Shown one piece after another: positions 19,116-29,219 of a stretch of DNA of 64,000 nt. Below the pieces are notes generated by a model. That model saw only the letters and a list, made by a program, of their open reading frames with translations. It ran no database searches and was not told where the DNA came from. Source of the stretch: Prochlorococcus marinus str. MIT 9313 (GTDB lineage: Bacteria; Cyanobacteriota; Cyanobacteriia; PCC-6307; Cyanobiaceae). Position 1 is the stretch's first letter, and the number at the start of each line of letters is the position of its first letter. The position numbers and the translations under genes are program-made. The stretch lies in the NCBI RefSeq assembly GCF_000011485.1, contig NC_005071.1, forward strand, positions 747,347-811,346. Direction: 5' to 3'.

Positions 19116-19834
19116 TTTTGAGCTGCGTTTCTCCAATTCTGGCCTGCAAGAGCAACAGATAATGGAAGCAGTTGATGCTCCATGCGCTGGATCCTTTTGC
19201 TGAGGCTCTGATGGTCGTCTGAGCTCAAAACTGGCACTGCAGCTTGCGCAAGCACCGGACCGTCATCTACTTGAGGTGTAACCAGGTGAACGGAACAACC
19301 ACTGATAGCAACTCTCGCTTTAAGTGCTTGCCCAACCGCATCTAAACCGCGAAAGCTAGGAAGCAGAGATGGGTGAATATTAATAAGGCGATTCGGGAAA
19401 GCAGCAATCAGGATTGGGGTGACGATTCGCATCCAGCCGGCCATCACCACGCCTTCTACAGCATGGTTAGTGAATGTCTTTACCAAGGCCTTATCCAGTT
19501 CTTCTCGACTACTGAATTCGCGATGATCGTGGATGACACAAGGCACACCTAGCCGTTTGGCCCGGAGACTTGCTTCACAATTAGGGTTGTTAACCACCAA
19601 TATGGAAATATAAGCATCAAGTTGAGAATTTTGAATGGCTTTAACCAGGGCTTCAAAATTGCTGCCATTCCCTGATGCCATCACGCCAAGATTTAAGCGA
19701 GGGTTGAATTTTGGGCTGGCCTGGAGGGGTGGCCAGATCAGCGATCGCTTCGCATCCTTTTCATAGCAACTGTTCTGAAGAGGATTCGAAGCAGCACTGG
19801 TCAGACAAATCTCCTTTTTATCTAAGTTGTTCAT
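19112..19834 (-). CDS. purN: Phosphoribosylglycinamide formyltransferase PurN
   Basis: A 240-residue GAR transformylase using 10-formyl-tetrahydrofolate in purine synthesis. After about 45 poorly conserved N-terminal residues come LGVMASGNGSNF (49-60), the catalytic triad N152 and H154 in INIHPSLLPSF, and D190 or D191 in VDDGPVL. The N-terminal extension lacks a recognisable signal; a later non-ATG start cannot be excluded. It converges on argC with a 4-bp overlap. Confidence 0.95.
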   Translation of the reverse strand: MNNLDKKEICLTSAASNPLQNSCYEKDAKRSLIWPPLQASPKFNPRLNLGVMASGNGSNFEALVKAIQNSQLDAYISILVVNNPNCEASLRAKRLGVPCVIHDHREFSSREELDKALVKTFTNHAVEGVVMAGWMRIVTPILIAAFPNRLINIHPSLLPSFRGLDAVGQALKARVAISGCSVHLVTPQVDDGPVLAQAAVPVLSSDDHQSLSKRIQRMEHQLLPLSVALAGQNWRNAAQN

Positions 19835-20069
19835 CTTGTTGACGATTGAGAAGACCAGCTACATGCTCTAAGCACATCCAATTCACAACTTAATTCCTAT
19901 GTGCAGCATCCAATTGGAACCCCTGCTGTGATCCATGATCTTTTTAGACAAAGTCAAGCCTTCAGATGGCTCAAAGCCATGATCAAGAACATCTTCCGTC
20001 AAGATACCCTTTTCCAGGGCCATTACAGTTGTTGCATAACGTCTGAGCTTGTTTTTGAGGTTGAGTGAG

Positions 20070-21767
20070 GTGGTCGAGGTTGTTGAAGTCCATCTTGATC
20101 TCTGTGACAAGGCAAGTCAGACCTTTAAGGTCAGCCTGAAATGGAAGCCAAGAACACATCGTCAGAGCTGGTCTTTGCCGATATGGACCCCAGGCTCATA
20201 CACCATTAGAGACCATGTTCAGTATCTCCACAGTCTGAGCCTTTCTCAAGCCTCAAATGATTGTCAAGTGCAACGGATCGGCCCAAGTGCTTGGAAGGCT
20301 GATCTCGACACTCTTGATCTTGTCACCCTTGGCTATGTCATTGAGGCTCGACAGCTCACAGTGCGCACCTGCTACTTAGATCCGGAGTTTGCATCCCTTT
20401 GTCTTGCGGCAGCTGTGATGGAAATCGATGGTCAACGTTGGACTCCTCATTGCCTCACCTTGGCCCTGCCAGCGGGTTGGAATGCCTACGTTCCACTCGC
20501 TGGAGAGGAACCACTCTGGGCTAAGGATTTTGATCATCTTGTTGATGCTCCTATTCATGCTGGCTGTTTCGTTTCTCAGCCCTTTGTTGTCAAAAAAAAT
20601 TCTCATCAACTTCTCTGCATAGGTGATCCTCCTATGGGATGGCCAGCAAACCTTGTGAATGATGTCAGCGCTATTTGTAAAGCTACCTGTTGTCTAATGG
20701 ATGAACCTCCACCAGCAGGAGATCTCTACCAATTAGTGATTCATATGTTAGAAGCGGGTTATGGCGGTCTTGAACATGATTATGGTGCAGTTTTGCATTA
20801 TTCCTGGCGGGCATTAACTGAGCCTGATGGCTATCGGAAGCTCCTACAATTGATAGGGCATGAGTATTTGCATCAATGGAATGTGAGACGTCTTCGACCC
20901 AGGGAATATCGACCTTACGATTATTCTCAAGCTGTGATAAGTGATGGACTCTGGTTTGCCGAAGGAATCACTAGCTACCTTGACCTCACCCTGCCATTCC
21001 TTGCTGGGCTGAGCGATCGCACAACATTACTAAAAGATTTATCTCTAGAGTTTTCACCTCTATTAATCAACCCAGGTCGTCAAGTACAGAGCCTGGCAGA
21101 CAGTTCACGTGAAGCCTGGGTGAAATTGTATAAAGCAACACCGGCCAGTGCCGATTCACAGGTCAGTTACTACAGGCTTGGTGCTGCGATGGCCTTTTGC
21201 CTGGATGTTCGCCTACGCAAGCAAAACTCGTCTTTAACGCAAGTACTCCGTGACCTTTGGCGGAAGTTTGGGGGTAGTCATCGAGGTTATTCCAGGTTAG
21301 ACATCAAAGCTGCCATCGCCAAGTTCGATCCCAATACTGCTAATGAGGTTGATGCATGGCTTGATCAACCTGACTCTCTCCCGTTGACTTCGATAGTTGC
21401 AGATCTTGGACTGAGGTTTGAAGAGAGATATTCAAACAAAAGAGAAACAGGTCTTACTTTAGTTGAACGAGAGGGGCTTGTTTACGTGTCAAGAGTTGCT
21501 CTATCTAGTCCAGCCCATCATGCAGGTCTTGTAGTTGGAGATGAATTGCTTGCCGTCGGCGGATTTCGATTGCGAAAGGTCGATGATTTATACAAACTTA
21601 TCTCCAATGAAGAGCCTGTATCCATCACTTTTTCAAGGCGAGGACGACTTAGTGAAACAGCACTTTCGAGTGGTTTGCCCCAAGTCGATCACTGGGAGAT
21701 TATTGTTGATTCTGAGGCACCATCTGAGTTAAGCAATCTACGGGATCGATGGCTTCAGATTATTTAA
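20070..21767 (+). CDS. M61 family aminopeptidase-like protein with C-terminal PDZ domain
   Basis: A glycyl-aminopeptidase-type metalloprotease. An N-terminal beta domain (SLPIWTPGSYTIRDH is the conserved M61 signature) precedes the catalytic domain with GGLEHDYG (239-246 in the longest frame), the zinc site HEYLH (271-275) and the third ligand E305 in WFAEGITSYLDL. A PDZ domain follows near 465-550 (HAGLVVGDELLAVGGFRL). The longest frame starts at TTG 20049; GTG 20070, with GAGG upstream, is preferred. No signal peptide is visible. Its 3' end overlaps or abuts the downstream amidase gene, suggesting joint expression. Confidence 0.9.
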   Translation: MVEVVEVHLDLCDKASQTFKVSLKWKPRTHRQSWSLPIWTPGSYTIRDHVQYLHSLSLSQASNDCQVQRIGPSAWKADLDTLDLVTLGYVIEARQLTVRTCYLDPEFASLCLAAAVMEIDGQRWTPHCLTLALPAGWNAYVPLAGEEPLWAKDFDHLVDAPIHAGCFVSQPFVVKKNSHQLLCIGDPPMGWPANLVNDVSAICKATCCLMDEPPPAGDLYQLVIHMLEAGYGGLEHDYGAVLHYSWRALTEPDGYRKLLQLIGHEYLHQWNVRRLRPREYRPYDYSQAVISDGLWFAEGITSYLDLTLPFLAGLSDRTTLLKDLSLEFSPLLINPGRQVQSLADSSREAWVKLYKATPASADSQVSYYRLGAAMAFCLDVRLRKQNSSLTQVLRDLWRKFGGSHRGYSRLDIKAAIAKFDPNTANEVDAWLDQPDSLPLTSIVADLGLRFEERYSNKRETGLTLVEREGLVYVSRVALSSPAHHAGLVVGDELLAVGGFRLRKVDDLYKLISNEEPVSITFSRRGRLSETALSSGLPQVDHWEIIVDSEAPSELSNLRDRWLQII

Positions 21768-21778
21768 CCACTCTGATT

Positions 21779-22687
21779 ATGTCTATTAGGAGTAAAACTA
21801 AACGATTCCTAATCATAATCATATTTTCAATAAGTGGTTTGATAATATTCACCAGGTATACAAAGAATAGCATTCCTGATGATCAGTCAAAATTAAATCA
21901 AAGTCTCCAAAGCCGTCTAGAACGACTTGTGCAAGTCTCTGAAGAAGACAATCAAAAGTCAAATGACCTTCCATCAACTAGTCAACAAAAGCCGCCGCGA
22001 GCACTATCATGGTCATCTCCACTTTCTAAGCAATGCTCTGATATCGATCAAGGACTTAAGAAACGTCTTAACCACCGTCAACAGCAATTGGCAACTGAAC
22101 GCAATTATGTAGTTATTGATTCATCGAATTATGGCAAAAGATATCGCTGGGATCTTTATGGCCGTCGAGTTGATCCGACTCCTAGTGTCGTAATTCTACA
22201 TGAGACTACCGATTCGTATCAATCTGCACTCTATGCATTTAAAGATTATCATCGCAAGGATGAAGATCAAGTTAGCTACCACACATTGATTACATTGGAT
22301 GGGCAAATCATTGATGTTGTAGACCCACTTAATAGAGCATATGGAGCAGGAAATTCTGCTTTTCTTGGTGAGTGGGTTGTGACAAATCCACGCTTTAAGG
22401 GATCCGTCAATAACTTCGCTTTGCATTTGAGCCTAGAGACACCATGGGATGGTCGCAATGGCTATCTAAATCATAGTGGTTATAGCGACAAACAATATGA
22501 TTCTCTTGCTCTAGTCTTAGCAGATTGGATGGATCGCTTCAATATTCCCCCAGAAAATATCACTACTCATCAGCATGTTGATTTAGCAGGTGAGCGATCA
22601 GACCCCCGTAGTTTTGATTGGTCAAATCTACAGCGAAGACTAGCGGCGATTGGTTATCTTTGTGTAAGTAGCAATCCCTCAGATTAA
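21779..22687 (+). CDS. N-acetylmuramoyl-L-alanine amidase (Amidase_2/PGRP family), membrane anchored
   Basis: Predicted zinc amidase that cuts the MurNAc-L-Ala bond of peptidoglycan. The start at ATG 21779 puts SIRSKTKR directly before a hydrophobic anchor (LIIIIFSISGLIIF); the frame is also open from 21749, which would overlap the M61 gene by 19 bp. The amidase domain spans roughly residues 120-290: first zinc His in VVILHETTDS, SYHTLITLDGQI, the AYGAGNS segment, and the distal ligands in THQHVDLAGERSDP. It is convergent with a lysozyme-like gene (9-bp overlap), so a wall-remodelling cluster is plausible. Confidence 0.88.
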   Translation: MSIRSKTKRFLIIIIFSISGLIIFTRYTKNSIPDDQSKLNQSLQSRLERLVQVSEEDNQKSNDLPSTSQQKPPRALSWSSPLSKQCSDIDQGLKKRLNHRQQQLATERNYVVIDSSNYGKRYRWDLYGRRVDPTPSVVILHETTDSYQSALYAFKDYHRKDEDQVSYHTLITLDGQIIDVVDPLNRAYGAGNSAFLGEWVVTNPRFKGSVNNFALHLSLETPWDGRNGYLNHSGYSDKQYDSLALVLADWMDRFNIPPENITTHQHVDLAGERSDPRSFDWSNLQRRLAAIGYLCVSSNPSD

Positions 22688-23491
22688 GGGCAGCTGGGCT
22701 GAAGAACGTTGGGAATAAATCAGACCATGTAGTTCAGGGTCTTGCATATAACGAAGAATTCTTGCGGGATAGTCAAGCTTGCCATTATGAAGATAAGCCA
22801 GTGTGGCGATCGCCTTGGCATGTTTATAAGAGCGACTAGCTTGGATTAAGGCATTAGAAGGTAAGCCTAAGTCATCCTTTAGACGCGCAATCTTTCCTGC
22901 AAGTAACTCAATATTAGATTCTGGATTGAGAAGTAAATTACGAGCACTTGAAATTTGTTCTGCCGTTGGATGCTGAGGCAAACGTTTTTGATGGATGAGT
23001 TCAGAGATGCCTAGTTGGGCTGGCCCATGGGTCTTCAATAGACCGGAATGAGCCACAAAAGGGATGTTTTCGCCTGGTTTTGAATGCTGAATTTCATCAA
23101 AGAGGATCGCTGTGACCAGCATTGGGTTGACGCGGTATCGCTTGGACTCGCGCACGATCACAGGTTTTAATTCATCCAGTCGATTGACTGTCTGAGCTCG
23201 CAGTGGCTGGAGGTGATCAATTCCTTGTGTGAACAACTGAGCTAAAGGCGTCTGAGGGCCATGTACCCCGAAACGTTTTTGAAGATATCTGAGCTCTTCT
23301 GCTCTGAAATCGGTTGGATCAAGGTGATTAACGGTTGCAATATTCAGCGGTGGTGATTGACTTGTCTGGCTTGCCTGCCGGCCATAATTCTCTGTCATGA
23401 GAACCAAGAAAAGCGAAGCCAGGACTACAAAGTCGGTTAGTCGAAGACCTCTTTTGAGTGTTTGTAGGAGTCCGAAAAGAGTCTTGATCAT
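22679..23491 (-). CDS. Membrane-anchored protein, possible lysozyme/transglycosylase-like fold (unassigned)
   Basis: A 270-residue protein not matched to a named family with confidence. A hydrophobic segment at about 22-32 (FVVLASLFLVLM) after basic residues suggests a signal anchor, placing the rest outside the membrane. The helical core VRESKRYRVNPMLVTAILFDEIQ, then GPAQLGISEL and NLLLNPESNIELLAGKI, resembles the lysozyme-type arrangement in transglycosylases, with a candidate catalytic Glu in LFDEIQ; this is only a pattern judgement. It converges on the amidase gene (9-bp overlap), which supports a cell-wall context. Confidence 0.7.
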   Translation of the reverse strand: MIKTLFGLLQTLKRGLRLTDFVVLASLFLVLMTENYGRQASQTSQSPPLNIATVNHLDPTDFRAEELRYLQKRFGVHGPQTPLAQLFTQGIDHLQPLRAQTVNRLDELKPVIVRESKRYRVNPMLVTAILFDEIQHSKPGENIPFVAHSGLLKTHGPAQLGISELIHQKRLPQHPTAEQISSARNLLLNPESNIELLAGKIARLKDDLGLPSNALIQASRSYKHAKAIATLAYLHNGKLDYPARILRYMQDPELHGLIYSQRSSAQLPLI

Positions 23492-23578
23492 CGCGCGAGG
23501 TTAGCCTGAGTGTCTGAGAAAATGAGCAGGCATTTTGATCGTGGATCGTTTCGAGCTGTGAGCGACGTGCATCAGCTG

Positions 23579-25177
23579 ATGAGTTTCCCGGATTTCAGCG
23601 CCAGCGATGCCCATGTTCAGTGGCAGCGCTTTAACAATTTGCTTTGGCATCACAACGATCTTGGAATTTGGCTGGACATCAGCCGAATGCATATCAATGC
23701 AGAAGATTTTGAACGGCTAGGGCCACGCTTTGATCAGGCTTTCAAGGCCATGCAGGCTTTGGAACAGGGAGCTATCGCTAATACTGATGAACAACGGATG
23801 GTTGGCCACTACTGGCTGCGTCAGCCGCAGCTGGCGCCTGATCAAGAGGTCTGTGATCACATTGCCAAGGAAATTGACCTGATTGAGACCTTTGGCAGCA
23901 ATGTGATCAATGGCCTCATCAAAGCCCCCAATGGCAAAAAGTTCACCGATGTGCTTTGGATCGGGATTGGAGGCAGTGGCCTAGGACCTTTATTAATGAT
24001 TCGTGCTCTTCAGAATGCAGAGCAGGGATTGCGATTCCATTTTTTCGACAATGTGGATCCTGATGGCATGAGTCGCGTTCTTGGCAATCTTGGAGATGCC
24101 CTGAGCACGACTTTGGTGGTCACCGTCAGTAAATCTGGTGCAACTCCTGAACCACACCTCGGCATGGAGCAGGCTCGTCAACGCCTCGAAGCGATGGGAG
24201 GTCATTGGGCTGGACAGGCCGTTGCCGTGACGATGCTCAATAGCCAGTTAGATCAGCTTGCACAGAAGGAATCCTGGCTTAAGCGTTTTGACATGTTCGA
24301 TTGGGTTGGCGGTAGAACAAGCATCACGAGTGCTGTTGGCCTTTTGCCGGCAGCTTTGATTGGTTGTGATATCCGCGCTTTTCTTGCTGGTGCTGCCCAA
24401 ATGGATGAGGCCACACGTGTGTCTGATCTGCACAGCAACCCAGCATCTTTGATGGCCGCTGCTTGGTTTGTTGCAGGAGATGGGCTTGGGCGTCGTGACA
24501 TGGTTGTTCTTCCATATAGAGATCGCCTTGAGGTCTTTAGTCGTTACCTGCAACAGCTGGTAATGGAGTCGCTAGGCAAGCGTCTAGATCGGGATGGCAA
24601 TGTTGTTCATCAAGGCCTTGCTGTATATGGCAACAAGGGTTCAACTGATCAGCATGCTTATGTGCAGCAATTACGCGATGGTGTTGACAATTTCTTCGCC
24701 ACATTTATTGAGGTGCTTGAGGATGTTGAGAACATACCGGCGATCAACAATGAGCATCCAGGTGATTTTCTCGATGGCTTCCTGCAAGGCACTCGCGCAG
24801 CGCTCAGCCAGGGAGGTCGTCAGAGCCTCACCATTTCGATGCGTCGATTTGATCCTCGTCGACTCGGCGCATTAGTTGCTTTGTTTGAGAGGGCAGTTGG
24901 TTTATATGGTGAACTTGTCAATATTAATGCGTATCACCAGCCTGGAGTTGAATCAGGTAAGAAAGCAGCCGCTGCCATCCTTAACTTGCAGTCTAGAGTT
25001 GAAGACTTGCTTGCTGATGGTGTCGAACGTTCAGCTGGAGAGATCCATCAAGTGATTGGAGATGGGTCAGAAGAAGCCATCTTTTGGATCATGAGGCATC
25101 TAACTGCGAATAAGCGTGGTTATGTTGCTGAAGGTGATTGGGGAATTCCGACTTCACTACGTTTCAGCAAAGGCTGA
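23579..25177 (+). CDS. pgi: Glucose-6-phosphate isomerase
   Basis: Converts glucose-6-phosphate and fructose-6-phosphate in central carbon metabolism. The SIS-domain motifs WIGIGGSGLGP, VVTVSKSGATPEP and DMFDWVGGRTSITSAVG are present, as is the family block GNKGSTDQHAYVQQL. The frame opens at GTG 23510 with ATG at 23522, but ATG 23579 (MSFPDFSASDAHVQW) gives 532 residues and matches the usual start of picocyanobacterial Pgi, so it is chosen. It ends 6 bp from the convergent leuS stop. Confidence 0.96.
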   Translation: MSFPDFSASDAHVQWQRFNNLLWHHNDLGIWLDISRMHINAEDFERLGPRFDQAFKAMQALEQGAIANTDEQRMVGHYWLRQPQLAPDQEVCDHIAKEIDLIETFGSNVINGLIKAPNGKKFTDVLWIGIGGSGLGPLLMIRALQNAEQGLRFHFFDNVDPDGMSRVLGNLGDALSTTLVVTVSKSGATPEPHLGMEQARQRLEAMGGHWAGQAVAVTMLNSQLDQLAQKESWLKRFDMFDWVGGRTSITSAVGLLPAALIGCDIRAFLAGAAQMDEATRVSDLHSNPASLMAAAWFVAGDGLGRRDMVVLPYRDRLEVFSRYLQQLVMESLGKRLDRDGNVVHQGLAVYGNKGSTDQHAYVQQLRDGVDNFFATFIEVLEDVENIPAINNEHPGDFLDGFLQGTRAALSQGGRQSLTISMRRFDPRRLGALVALFERAVGLYGELVNINAYHQPGVESGKKAAAAILNLQSRVEDLLADGVERSAGEIHQVIGDGSEEAIFWIMRHLTANKRGYVAEGDWGIPTSLRFSKG

Positions 25178-25183
25178 TCATTT

Positions 25184-27820
25184 CTATGGCACTAGGTTCA
25201 CCAACTTGCCTGGCACAATGATGATCCGTCTAGGCGATTGACCTTCTAACCATTTGACGGCGATGTCACTGTTTAAGGCCAATTCTTCTAATGTCTTTTT
25301 GTCTGCGTTAGCAGGTACCTGGATTTTTCCACGTACCTTCCCTTTGACTTGAATGACGAGCTCAATCGTTTCGAGAACAAGTGCGCTTGGGTCGATTACA
25401 GGCCAGGATTGTTGATGGATGCTTCCATGCCCATGAAGCTTCAGCCAGAATTCTTCTGCAAGATGAGGAGCAAAGGGTGCCATCAATCGAACTAAAACTG
25501 AAAGAGCCTCTGCAGCCACTTCATTACGTACCTTGTCTAGTTTTCCACTCAACGAGTTGGATAGCTTCATGAGTTCGGAGATGGCTGTATTCAATTGAAT
25601 GTCACCACTTAAGTCCTCAGTTATTGCCTCTATCGCCTTGTGAGTAGCTCTTCTCATGTTGATCTCTTCTTCACTGAGATCAGCTGAATCTATGATCAAG
25701 TTTGCCGAAGAAATGGAGGCATTCTCACCATCAGTCTTAGGCCATGCAAAACTATCAATCAGACGAATAAGTCGTTGCAGAAAACGAAATTGACCTTCAA
25801 CATCTGCATCATCCCATTCCAGGTCTTTCTCTGGTGGCGCTTTAAAAAGTATGAACATTCTAGCGGTGTCGGCACCGTATCGATCGATTACAACGGCAGG
25901 ATCAACGCCATTATATTTTGATTTAGACATCTTTTCAAACAGGACCTCTAGTCTGTCTCCAGACTCTGGGTCCCTCGGATCACTATCATCACTAACAAGT
26001 TCAGGAGAAATATAACTGCCATTTTTAGCATTGCGGTAGGTAAGCCCTTGAACCATGCCTTGAGTAAGTAATCGATTAAATGGTTCTTTAAAGCCAATGA
26101 GGTTTCTATCGTGGAGTGCTTTTGTAAAAAAGCGTGCATATAGGAGATGGAGGATTGCATGTTCAATACCACCTACATACTGATCAACAGGCAACCATTC
26201 ATCAACAATATCTTTATCAAATGGACGTTGACTATTGAGTGGATCAGCAAAACGTAGGTAATACCATGAAGAACACATAAAGGTGTCCATCGTGTCTGTT
26301 TCCCTGTGAGCTTTTTCACCACAAATAGGACATTTAACCTCAACCCAAGCCTGTTCTTGCGCTATGGGGGATCCTCCTTTTCCTGAAAGATCTATGTCCC
26401 TAGGAAGGGTTACAGGTAGGTCCTCTTGCGGAACAGGAACTATTCCACAGCTTGCACAGTGAATGATTGGGATCGGGCAACCCCAGTAGCGCTGACGAGA
26501 AATGAGCCAATCGCGCAAACGGTATTGCACTTTGCTTTGAGCCCAACCCTCAGAAGCTCCATGGGTTGTAATCGCAACCTTCGCTTCCTCTGTGGAGAGA
26601 CCATCAAAGGCTCCAGAATTTACAAGAACTCCGGCCCCGGTCCAGGCTTGTCCATCATTGTGATGCTCGTCTGTATCTGGCAGCTGCACCACAATGCGTA
26701 TCGGTAGTTCGTGGCTGCGAGCAAAGATGAAATCCCGCTCATCATGAGCGGGTACTCCCATAACGGCTCCTGAGCCATAGTCAGCCAATACGTAATCGGC
26801 AATCCAAACGGGTAGTGATTCACCATTGACTGGATTGATCACCTGTGCACCGATCGGGACCCCACGTTTTGGTTGGTCCTCAGCGGTGCGATCCTTGACG
26901 CTGAGTTGGCTTATAAGGTCACAGAATGCAGTAACGGCAAGACGTTGTTCCGGACTTGTTAGGGATTCCACCAAAGGGTGCTCAGGTGCCAAAACCACAT
27001 AACTTGCACCGTGAAGTGTGTCTGGCCTTGTTGTGAAGACCGTGATGATTGAGTTGGCTACACCAGCGACTCTGAACTTGATCTCAGCACCATGAGAGCG
27101 ACCAATCCAATTGGCTTGCATCGTGCGGACACGCTCGGGCCAACCAGTCAATTCATCAAGGTCATCAATTAACGCATCGGCATAGTCGGTGATTCGCAGG
27201 AACCATTGCTTGAGTTGTCGCTGTTCCACAAGAGCGCCTGACCGCCATGAACGACCCTCGCCATCGACTTGTTCATTAGCCAGAACAGTTTTGTCGACGG
27301 GATCCCAGTTGACTGTCGCTTCCTTCTGATAAGCCAATCCACCCGCAAAAAGTTCAAGGAACAACCACTGGGTCCAGCGGTAATAGTCCTGATGGCAAGT
27401 CGCCTGTTGCCGGTCCCAGTCAATCGACAAACCCAGTCGATCAAGCTGGGCCCTCATTTGGGCAATATTTTGGTCTGTCCAATCACCTGGATCTACGTTT
27501 CTGGCGATGGCTGCATTCTCAGCTGGTAAGCCAAAGGCATCCCATCCCATTGGGTGAAGTACCGCATCACCTCGCATGCGCTGCACCCTGGCAATCACAT
27601 CGGTAATCACGTAATTGCGTACGTGGCCCATGTGAAGTTTCCCTGATGGATAAGGGAACATCGATAGGGCGTAAAAGCGTTTCTGGTTAGTTTCTGCGAC
27701 TGGCGTTCGATCTAATCCTTGTCGTAACCACTCCTTTTGCCAACGCGTTTCAAGCTCAATAGGGTCATATCGAGCTGAGGATTGGCTGGAGGCAGACGTT
27801 GAGGGGAAAGACTCCGTCAC
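25184..27820 (-). CDS. leuS: Leucyl-tRNA synthetase
   Basis: A class I aminoacyl-tRNA synthetase of about 878 residues. The HIGH motif is HMGH at 65-68 in [15 protein letters not shown] and the KMSKS motif lies in [14 protein letters not shown]. The CP1 editing domain contains [20 protein letters not shown] and the [11 protein letters not shown] block. The C-terminal domain with LIQQSWP-type and [13 protein letters not shown] segments is complete. Start choice: TTG 27826 opens the longest frame; GTG 27820, two codons later, is preferred. Confidence 0.98.
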   Translation of the reverse strand: MTESFPSTSASSQSSARYDPIELETRWQKEWLRQGLDRTPVAETNQKRFYALSMFPYPSGKLHMGHVRNYVITDVIARVQRMRGDAVLHPMGWDAFGLPAENAAIARNVDPGDWTDQNIAQMRAQLDRLGLSIDWDRQQATCHQDYYRWTQWLFLELFAGGLAYQKEATVNWDPVDKTVLANEQVDGEGRSWRSGALVEQRQLKQWFLRITDYADALIDDLDELTGWPERVRTMQANWIGRSHGAEIKFRVAGVANSIITVFTTRPDTLHGASYVVLAPEHPLVESLTSPEQRLAVTAFCDLISQLSVKDRTAEDQPKRGVPIGAQVINPVNGESLPVWIADYVLADYGSGAVMGVPAHDERDFIFARSHELPIRIVVQLPDTDEHHNDGQAWTGAGVLVNSGAFDGLSTEEAKVAITTHGASEGWAQSKVQYRLRDWLISRQRYWGCPIPIIHCASCGIVPVPQEDLPVTLPRDIDLSGKGGSPIAQEQAWVEVKCPICGEKAHRETDTMDTFMCSSWYYLRFADPLNSQRPFDKDIVDEWLPVDQYVGGIEHAILHLLYARFFTKALHDRNLIGFKEPFNRLLTQGMVQGLTYRNAKNGSYISPELVSDDSDPRDPESGDRLEVLFEKMSKSKYNGVDPAVVIDRYGADTARMFILFKAPPEKDLEWDDADVEGQFRFLQRLIRLIDSFAWPKTDGENASISSANLIIDSADLSEEEINMRRATHKAIEAITEDLSGDIQLNTAISELMKLSNSLSGKLDKVRNEVAAEALSVLVRLMAPFAPHLAEEFWLKLHGHGSIHQQSWPVIDPSALVLETIELVIQVKGKVRGKIQVPANADKKTLEELALNSDIAVKWLEGQSPRRIIIVPGKLVNLVP

Positions 27821-27877
27821 GTACAAGTTTCACCAACTTTCGATCGTGCCATAACAAGATGACGCTAGGGAGTTGAG

Positions 27878-28099
27878 TTAGCCCAGTGGACGAATTATCA
27901 GTACAGCCCGACGGTTAATCAGTACAGGTTGACTCGATCCAGGCCGTTCCAGGGCAAGGAATTCCGGGTCCTGCCAAAGCAAGCGGCCTTCCAATCGGAG
28001 CCCATCAGCTAATTCAAGACTGAGAGGGATCTCGTCCCTAACCCAACTCTGAATCAGACGAATCCCTGGAAGGCTGGGATTGAGAGGGGGGGGCTCCAT
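27878..28099 (-). CDS. hfq: Cyanobacterial-type Hfq (Sm-like RNA-binding protein)
   Basis: A 73-residue Sm-fold protein. The pattern FxPSLPGxRxIQxWxRDxxPLSLELxxGxxLxGRLLWQDPEFLAL matches the divergent cyanobacterial Hfq, whose RNA-binding surface differs from that of enterobacterial Hfq and which in Synechocystis works in motility and at pilus bases (family knowledge). Here the Sm1 part is about residues 12-48 and Sm2 about 50-70. The coding strand has eight consecutive C at codons 3-5 (Pro-Pro-Pro), a slippage-prone tract right after the start. It is divergent from dapF with only 17-26 bp between start codons. Confidence 0.78.
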   Translation of the reverse strand: MEPPPLNPSLPGIRLIQSWVRDEIPLSLELADGLRLEGRLLWQDPEFLALERPGSSQPVLINRRAVLIIRPLG

Positions 28100-28125
28100 A
28101 GGATTGGGATCGTTACATGCTGGTT

Positions 28126-29028
28126 ATGTTGCAGTTCAGCAAATATCAGGGACTCGGCAACGACTTCCTCCTGATTGATGGGCGTGAGGATCAGCTGACT
28201 CAACAAGTGATCAATCCTGATCCAGCCTGGGTACGAAAAATCTGTGATCGACACTTCGGGATTGGAGCTGATGGGCTGATTCTTGCTTTACCACCTAGGG
28301 CTGATGGTGATCTGAGAATGCAAATTTTCAATGCTGATGGCAGCCTGGCCGAGATGTGTGGCAATGGCATCCGTTGCTTAACACGTTTCTTAGCTGATAT
28401 CGAAGGAGATTTGTGTGTTCAGCGGTGGAACATAGAAACCCTAGCAGGAATAATTTGTCCAGTTTTGCAGGAAGATGGACAAATTTGCGTCGATATGGGA
28501 ACTCCATTCTTAGATCCAGAATCGATACCTACCACTCTGACAATCGGTTCTGCTGGATTGCCCCAGGGCGAGTGCCACTTGGGTAGTACATCATTGCATG
28601 TTGCAGCAGTAGGAATGGGTAATCCCCACTTGATCGTGCCTGTTGAAGATCTTGAAAATATCCCCTTTGAAAATTGGGGACAAAGACTTGAAAAACATCA
28701 CGCCTTCCCAGCCAAGACAAATGTTCATTTCTTGAAGATACACAGCCCGAATCAACTTGAAATTCGCGTTTGGGAGCGTGGGTCGGGACCAACCCTGGCT
28801 TGTGGTACAGGAGCCTGTGCATCTCTTGTCGCAACTTGTTTGCTAGGTCTTTCTGATGACCATGCGGAGGTTCTTTTACCAGGTGGTGTATTACAGATCA
28901 GTTGGCCAGGACGTAGGGGTTCTGTTTTTATGACGGGGCCCGCTGAACCTATCTTTGACGGGGTTTTAACACCTCTTCTCTCACCAAGTCATGCTGAGGT
29001 CTTGCCTCAAGATGATCAGATTATTTGA
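28126..29028 (+). CDS. dapF: Diaminopimelate epimerase
   Basis: Interconverts LL- and meso-diaminopimelate for lysine and peptidoglycan synthesis. The two catalytic cysteines are in MCGNGIRC (near residue 78 of the chosen start) and ACGTGACASLVA (near 228), with FSKYQGLGNDFLLID at the N-terminus. The frame also opens at ATG 28117; ATG 28126 (MLQFSKYQGLGND) gives 300 residues and fits family starts. It is divergent from hfq with a very short spacer. Confidence 0.97.
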   Translation: MLQFSKYQGLGNDFLLIDGREDQLTQQVINPDPAWVRKICDRHFGIGADGLILALPPRADGDLRMQIFNADGSLAEMCGNGIRCLTRFLADIEGDLCVQRWNIETLAGIICPVLQEDGQICVDMGTPFLDPESIPTTLTIGSAGLPQGECHLGSTSLHVAAVGMGNPHLIVPVEDLENIPFENWGQRLEKHHAFPAKTNVHFLKIHSPNQLEIRVWERGSGPTLACGTGACASLVATCLLGLSDDHAEVLLPGGVLQISWPGRRGSVFMTGPAEPIFDGVLTPLLSPSHAEVLPQDDQII

Positions 29029-29219
29029 AGACATCAAATAGTCTACAAACATTTATAGCTCTTGAATTTATAGAGACTCCTATCTTGGATAAGATAACAA
29101 CCCTGAGGTTGATTCCCTTAAAATGGTGAATGATTGTTTAACTAGTATCTTGTTAGAGAGCTTGATCGCTCCTGCTTTTGATGCATTTGGGCATCACACT
29201 CGCATCGGTCTAGGAAAGG

